Origin: an uncultured Bacilli bacterium
GTDB lineage: Bacteria; Bacillota_I; Bacilli_A; RF39; UBA660
Direction: 5' to 3'
DNA length: 7,544 bases
Assembly (NCBI GenBank): GCA_947631365.1
Contig: CANRLB010000051.1
Coordinates: forward strand, 1 to 7,544
Of this stretch, positions 4,902 through 7,544 are shown in pieces. Every line of letters starts with the position of its first letter. The stretch's first letter is position 1. The notes under the pieces were generated by a model. The model was not told the origin of the DNA, did no database searches, and saw only the letters and a list, made by a program, of their open reading frames with translations. The position numbers were made by a program, and so were the translations under genes.

Positions 4902-5933
4902 TTATCTTTTTTTATTTAATAACTTAGTATGACTTTCTAAAGGAAAAAATATATTATTTTTTCCAATTTCAAAATAAGCTTCAGTTAATTTATCTAAACC
5001 ATTTTGATATGGTTTAGGGCATCTTTCACACCCAAGTAAAGCTTTAATTTCTTCATCTGTATAACTATCAAAGCAAGTAGTAATTAAATTATCTAAAAAA
5101 GACATATCACCAATGGTAAATAATTTTTTTATTTCAGCTAATTTAGTATACATACTTATATCAAGTTGTTGCATAAGAGTGCCTTGTTGAATACGAAGTA
5201 CTCTATAATCATCAGTAGAATTTTTATGAACATATTCATTACGACATTTTAAAAAGTTATCATATTCTTTTTCAATAAAAATTAAATTATAATCTTTATT
5301 TTCTATTTCATTTTCCCATATATCAAATACTCCAGCAGCATAACGATAAGGATATTCGAGGGCCTTCTCATCAAGCTTACCATAAGTTATATCATGTAGT
5401 ATTTGTGAGCGATGGCCAAATGGCTTTATCTTAATTTGTTCATAGTCATCACCTTTAAGAATTTCTATATTTAAAAAATTGCCATCTCTTAAAATCATTA
5501 AATCAATTTTTCCTAAATCTTCTCTTTCACAATGAATCGTTGGATGACATAAGCAGTTTAAACCAAAGGCCGTATCAACACTACTTTCAAACATAACTTC
5601 TCCACTAAAGCATAAATCTGGTTTTTCAAATTGATACTTAATTTCTGTTACCCACGATCCGTTTTTACCAGGTATATCTCCTTCCGGATCATTAATGAAA
5701 CGAGCTTCAGCTATAGGAAATGTAGCGTTTAATTTACCAACTGGTGATGATGTATTCATTATTACTATCCCATTATTGAAGTATAATTCACCTATAATAT
5801 TCATACCCCTATCATATATTTTAAGTTTAGTAAATTCATAAATATCTTCTTTTTCTTCTAAAATAAAATTAAATAAATTTAAAAATATGCAAGCTGCACT
5901 AGTATTTTGGGCTAAAGTTAAATATTTTCGCAT
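4902..5933 (-). CDS. Unrecognised 343-residue protein with two Cys/His clusters
   Basis: I do not recognise this protein. It has no signal peptide or membrane segment and looks cytosolic and well folded, with alternating beta-type (IIGELYFNNGIVIMN, KIDLMILRD) and helical (KLAEIKKLF, DEEIKALL) stretches. Two cysteine clusters stand out: C127-x-C129-H130 with H134-C135, and C302-x2-C305 in CERCPKPYQNG. Either could bind a metal, though neither is a complete known zinc motif. A conserved-looking WENEIENKDYNLIFIEKEY stretch lies near residue 206. The start is supported by an AAGGA about six bases upstream; a second ATG four bases earlier is in another frame. It lies 46 bases after the XRE regulator gene at 5980-6735 and has its own extended -10 promoter. 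Context gives no firm role. Confidence 0.8.
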   Translation of the reverse strand: MRKYLTLAQNTSAACIFLNLFNFILEEKEDIYEFTKLKIYDRGMNIIGELYFNNGIVIMNTSSPVGKLNATFPIAEARFINDPEGDIPGKNGSWVTEIKYQFEKPDLCFSGEVMFESSVDTAFGLNCLCHPTIHCEREDLGKIDLMILRDGNFLNIEILKGDDYEQIKIKPFGHRSQILHDITYGKLDEKALEYPYRYAAGVFDIWENEIENKDYNLIFIEKEYDNFLKCRNEYVHKNSTDDYRVLRIQQGTLMQQLDISMYTKLAEIKKLFTIGDMSFLDNLITTCFDSYTDEEIKALLGCERCPKPYQNGLDKLTEAYFEIGKNNIFFPLESHTKLLNKKR

Positions 5934-5962
5934 CCATAATCCTTCTTTCTAAGATTGATTTT

Positions 5963-5991
5963 ATTATACCATATAACTATTAACTTCTCAT
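5963..5991 (-). promoter_or_regulatory. Extended -10 promoter of the 343-residue gene
   Basis: Minus strand TATAAT (5963-5968) preceded by TGG, making a TGn extended -10. A poor -35 (ATGAGA) lies 17 bp upstream, inside the end of the XRE gene at 5980-6735. The gene can therefore be transcribed on its own as well as by readthrough. Confidence 0.55.
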
Positions 5992-6735
5992 TAACTTATC
6001 ATTGCTTTCATATATTAAATTAGAATTATTTATAATATTTTCTAATTCATCTTCTTTAGCATTATTTATTTTAGAAAGATTTATATTAGTATAATAAACT
6101 TTATAGTAAAATAGTAAATTATTTAAATTAATATGATGATTATATAATTTATTTAAATCTAGTGATATATTATTATCTTTTTCTAATAGATTAATCATAT
6201 TACTTTTATAATTAATAAATATTAAACCAACTTCAATACCATTTTCTAAATATTTTGTTATTATATAATTTACTTCCCCATCATAAGTGGTATAAAAATC
6301 TAAATATTCATTATTTTCTTCATTTATTAATAACATATTTTCTTTATCATAAGATTGCCTAAAATTATAATTTAAAATTGTATAAGATAATAAAAATAAT
6401 AATATAACACTAATAACAGCTAAATATATTCCTATTAAAACATTTATATATTTATTCTTATTTTTAACATTTGTAACAACACTTACAATATTCTCTGCAA
6501 ATTTTTCTTGATATTCTTTTTCTTGGACTTTTTCACCACTCATTAAATCATTTAAAGAAATTTCTAATTCTTCACATAAAGGTTTAAACAAAGATAAATC
6601 AGGCATATTTTTACCATTTTCCCAATTACTTACAGAACGATCTGAAACTTTTAATTTTTCTGCTAACTCTTTCTGTGTTAACTTTTTTTCTTTTCTCATC
6701 TTAGCAATAAACTTGCCTATTTTTTCTTGATCCAT
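5980..6735 (-). CDS. Membrane-anchored XRE-family regulator
   Basis: A 251-residue protein with the same plan as the regulator at 4083-4709 but distinct in sequence. Residues 3-65 are an XRE/HTH_3 domain, with LTQKELAEKLKVSDRSVSNWE (about 19-39) as the helix-turn-helix and MPDLSLFKPLCEELEISLNDLM closing it. A charged linker (68-95) leads to a single membrane span (about 97-122). The outer part of about 130 residues is rich in Asn, Tyr, Ile and Leu and not recognised. It is probably an envelope-linked transcription regulator; targets are unknown, perhaps the next gene downstream. The start is supported by AGGAG seven bases upstream. No terminator is seen between it and the 343-residue gene, so partial co-transcription is likely. 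The 65-base gap before it holds only a weak -10-like TAAAAT and no clear -35. Confidence 0.85.
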   Translation of the reverse strand: MDQEKIGKFIAKMRKEKKLTQKELAEKLKVSDRSVSNWENGKNMPDLSLFKPLCEELEISLNDLMSGEKVQEKEYQEKFAENIVSVVTNVKNKNKYINVLIGIYLAVISVILLFLLSYTILNYNFRQSYDKENMLLINEENNEYLDFYTTYDGEVNYIITKYLENGIEVGLIFINYKSNMINLLEKDNNISLDLNKLYNHHINLNNLLFYYKVYYTNINLSKINNAKEDELENIINNSNLIYESNDKLMRS

Positions 6736-6800
6736 AACACACTCCTGTTTTCATTTTACAACAAAGTTTAATTTTTTAACATGAAACGTTACTGGAGTTT

Positions 6801-7544
6801 TCAAAAACTTCTGGGTAGTTTATTTTTCTTTTCTTTTTCTAACTCTTTAAGACTTTTCTTTGGTGTCGGTAAATCTTCTGGCATAGTTCCACCTAATTCT
6901 TTAATTGTATTTCTTATCTTATTTCCAACTTCATAATGTGTTTTGTTAGCTATCGTTTCTGTTTTAACGTTATCTCTTTTTAACTTTGATTCTGTTTGGG
7001 TAATTCTAAATAAATTGACAGCTAGCTCTTCACTTCCCATATTATCTAAAATATCTTCCCTATATCTTAAACCTTTTCTTTTCGCTATATCATCTGCTGT
7101 CTCCCCATTATATAATCCTCTATATCCAGCATTATGAAATTGATCAAAATTTTTTACTCCGGCATTCTTTGCAGCTATATTTAATGAATAATTTCCCCTT
7201 CTAGTTAAATTCCTTTGATATAATCTTTTTTCATCTTCCGATAACTTACTATACTCTAATTCAGAAATTTCTTGCTTTCTTGTTTGAATTGCAAAATATG
7301 TTTGAGCTAAAGCAATTACTTCTTTTCTACTATCACCATTTTGGGCTATTAAATAACAAGCATATCTTGATAATTTATAATCATCAATTGTTTTTGTAGC
7401 ACCTTTAGGCATATCTATCGTTTTGTCGGCGCCGACAAAATGATCACCAATTCTATTTTCACTTAATTCACAAGTGACTTGAGCTCTTTTTATTACTCCT
7501 TCAAATTTTCGCCATTCCTTATAGTCTAGAGCCATTTGTAACTC
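6801..7544 (-). CDS. dinD: DinD-like DNA-damage-inducible protein, 5' end missing
   Basis: The reading frame is open to the right edge. Three codons (ELQ) precede the first visible Met, and ELQMALDYKEWRKFEGVI matches the interior of the DinD family, where a RDLQ-type segment and LGY-EWRNF follow about 25-30 residues of N-terminus. So the true start lies beyond the window and the Met at 7533-7535 is internal. Further family-like stretches are DYKLSRYACYLIAQNGD, VIALAQTYFAIQTRKQE, FHNAGYRGLYNG, RKGLRYREDILDNMGSEELAVNLFRITQTE and HYEVGNKIRNTI, ending in a basic Lys-rich tail and TGA. In E. coli DinD is SOS-induced and inhibits RecA strand exchange; whether that holds here is unknown. Relatives are frequent in accessory regions. 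A LexA operator, if any, would be outside the window. No strong terminator follows. Confidence 0.87.
   Translation of the reverse strand, partial: ELQMALDYKEWRKFEGVIKRAQVTCELSENRIGDHFVGADKTIDMPKGATKTIDDYKLSRYACYLIAQNGDSRKEVIALAQTYFAIQTRKQEISELEYSKLSEDEKRLYQRNLTRRGNYSLNIAAKNAGVKNFDQFHNAGYRGLYNGETADDIAKRKGLRYREDILDNMGSEELAVNLFRITQTESKLKRDNVKTETIANKTHYEVGNKIRNTIKELGGTMPEDLPTPKKSLKELEKEKKNKLPRSF

Noticed and set aside
6778..6804. Terminator after the dinD-like gene
   Set aside because: The TGAAAAC / GTTTCA arms pair imperfectly and are followed by A-rich rather than T-rich sequence on the minus strand.

Overview
This is an AT-rich window in which every gene I can support lies on the minus strand, so transcription runs from high to low coordinates. 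Base composition, strong AGGAGG-type ribosome binding sites, sigma-A-like promoters, SipW/TasA-style signal peptides and lipobox lipoproteins point to a low-GC Gram-positive bacterium of the Bacillota/Bacilli type, probably a gut-associated, uncultured lineage. That placement is inference from style only. TAA, TAG and TGA all appear as apparent stops and Trp is written TGG, which fits the standard bacterial code.

Right side (about 4080-7544): a dinD-like gene enters from the right edge with its 5' end missing. Next come a membrane-anchored XRE regulator (5980-6735), an unrecognised 343-residue protein (4902-5933) with its own promoter and a strong terminator, and a second membrane-anchored XRE regulator (4083-4709). 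Then follows an Ig-like lipoprotein gene (3568-4035) split by an in-frame TAA directly after its lipobox. That gene keeps its promoter, RBS and terminator, so it looks recently inactivated or is a sequencing error.

Left side (about 120-3500): three tandem cassettes of about 1.12-1.15 kb. Each has, in order of transcription, a consensus promoter, a leader of about 70 nt, a perfect Shine-Dalgarno, a 245-253-residue surface-type protein, a pair of related AT-rich repeats after the stop, and an A/U-rich terminator-like hairpin. The three proteins share the same first 31 residues (a SipW/TasA/CalY-like signal peptide ending in GATFAYFS), a conserved cysteine pair and an Ala/Gly-rich C-terminal tail. 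Their mature regions differ strongly.

The main discovery candidate is the promoter. In all three cassettes a run of nine Gs (minus strand) lies in the spacer between a perfect TTGACA and a perfect TATAAT, giving a 19-bp spacer. That is the classical layout of a promoter whose strength varies by slipped-strand mispairing. Combined with near-identical flanks and divergent mature proteins, the locus looks like a combinatorial, phase-variable and possibly recombining surface or matrix fibre system. Expression switching is inferred; the G tracts, promoter boxes and conservation are seen directly.
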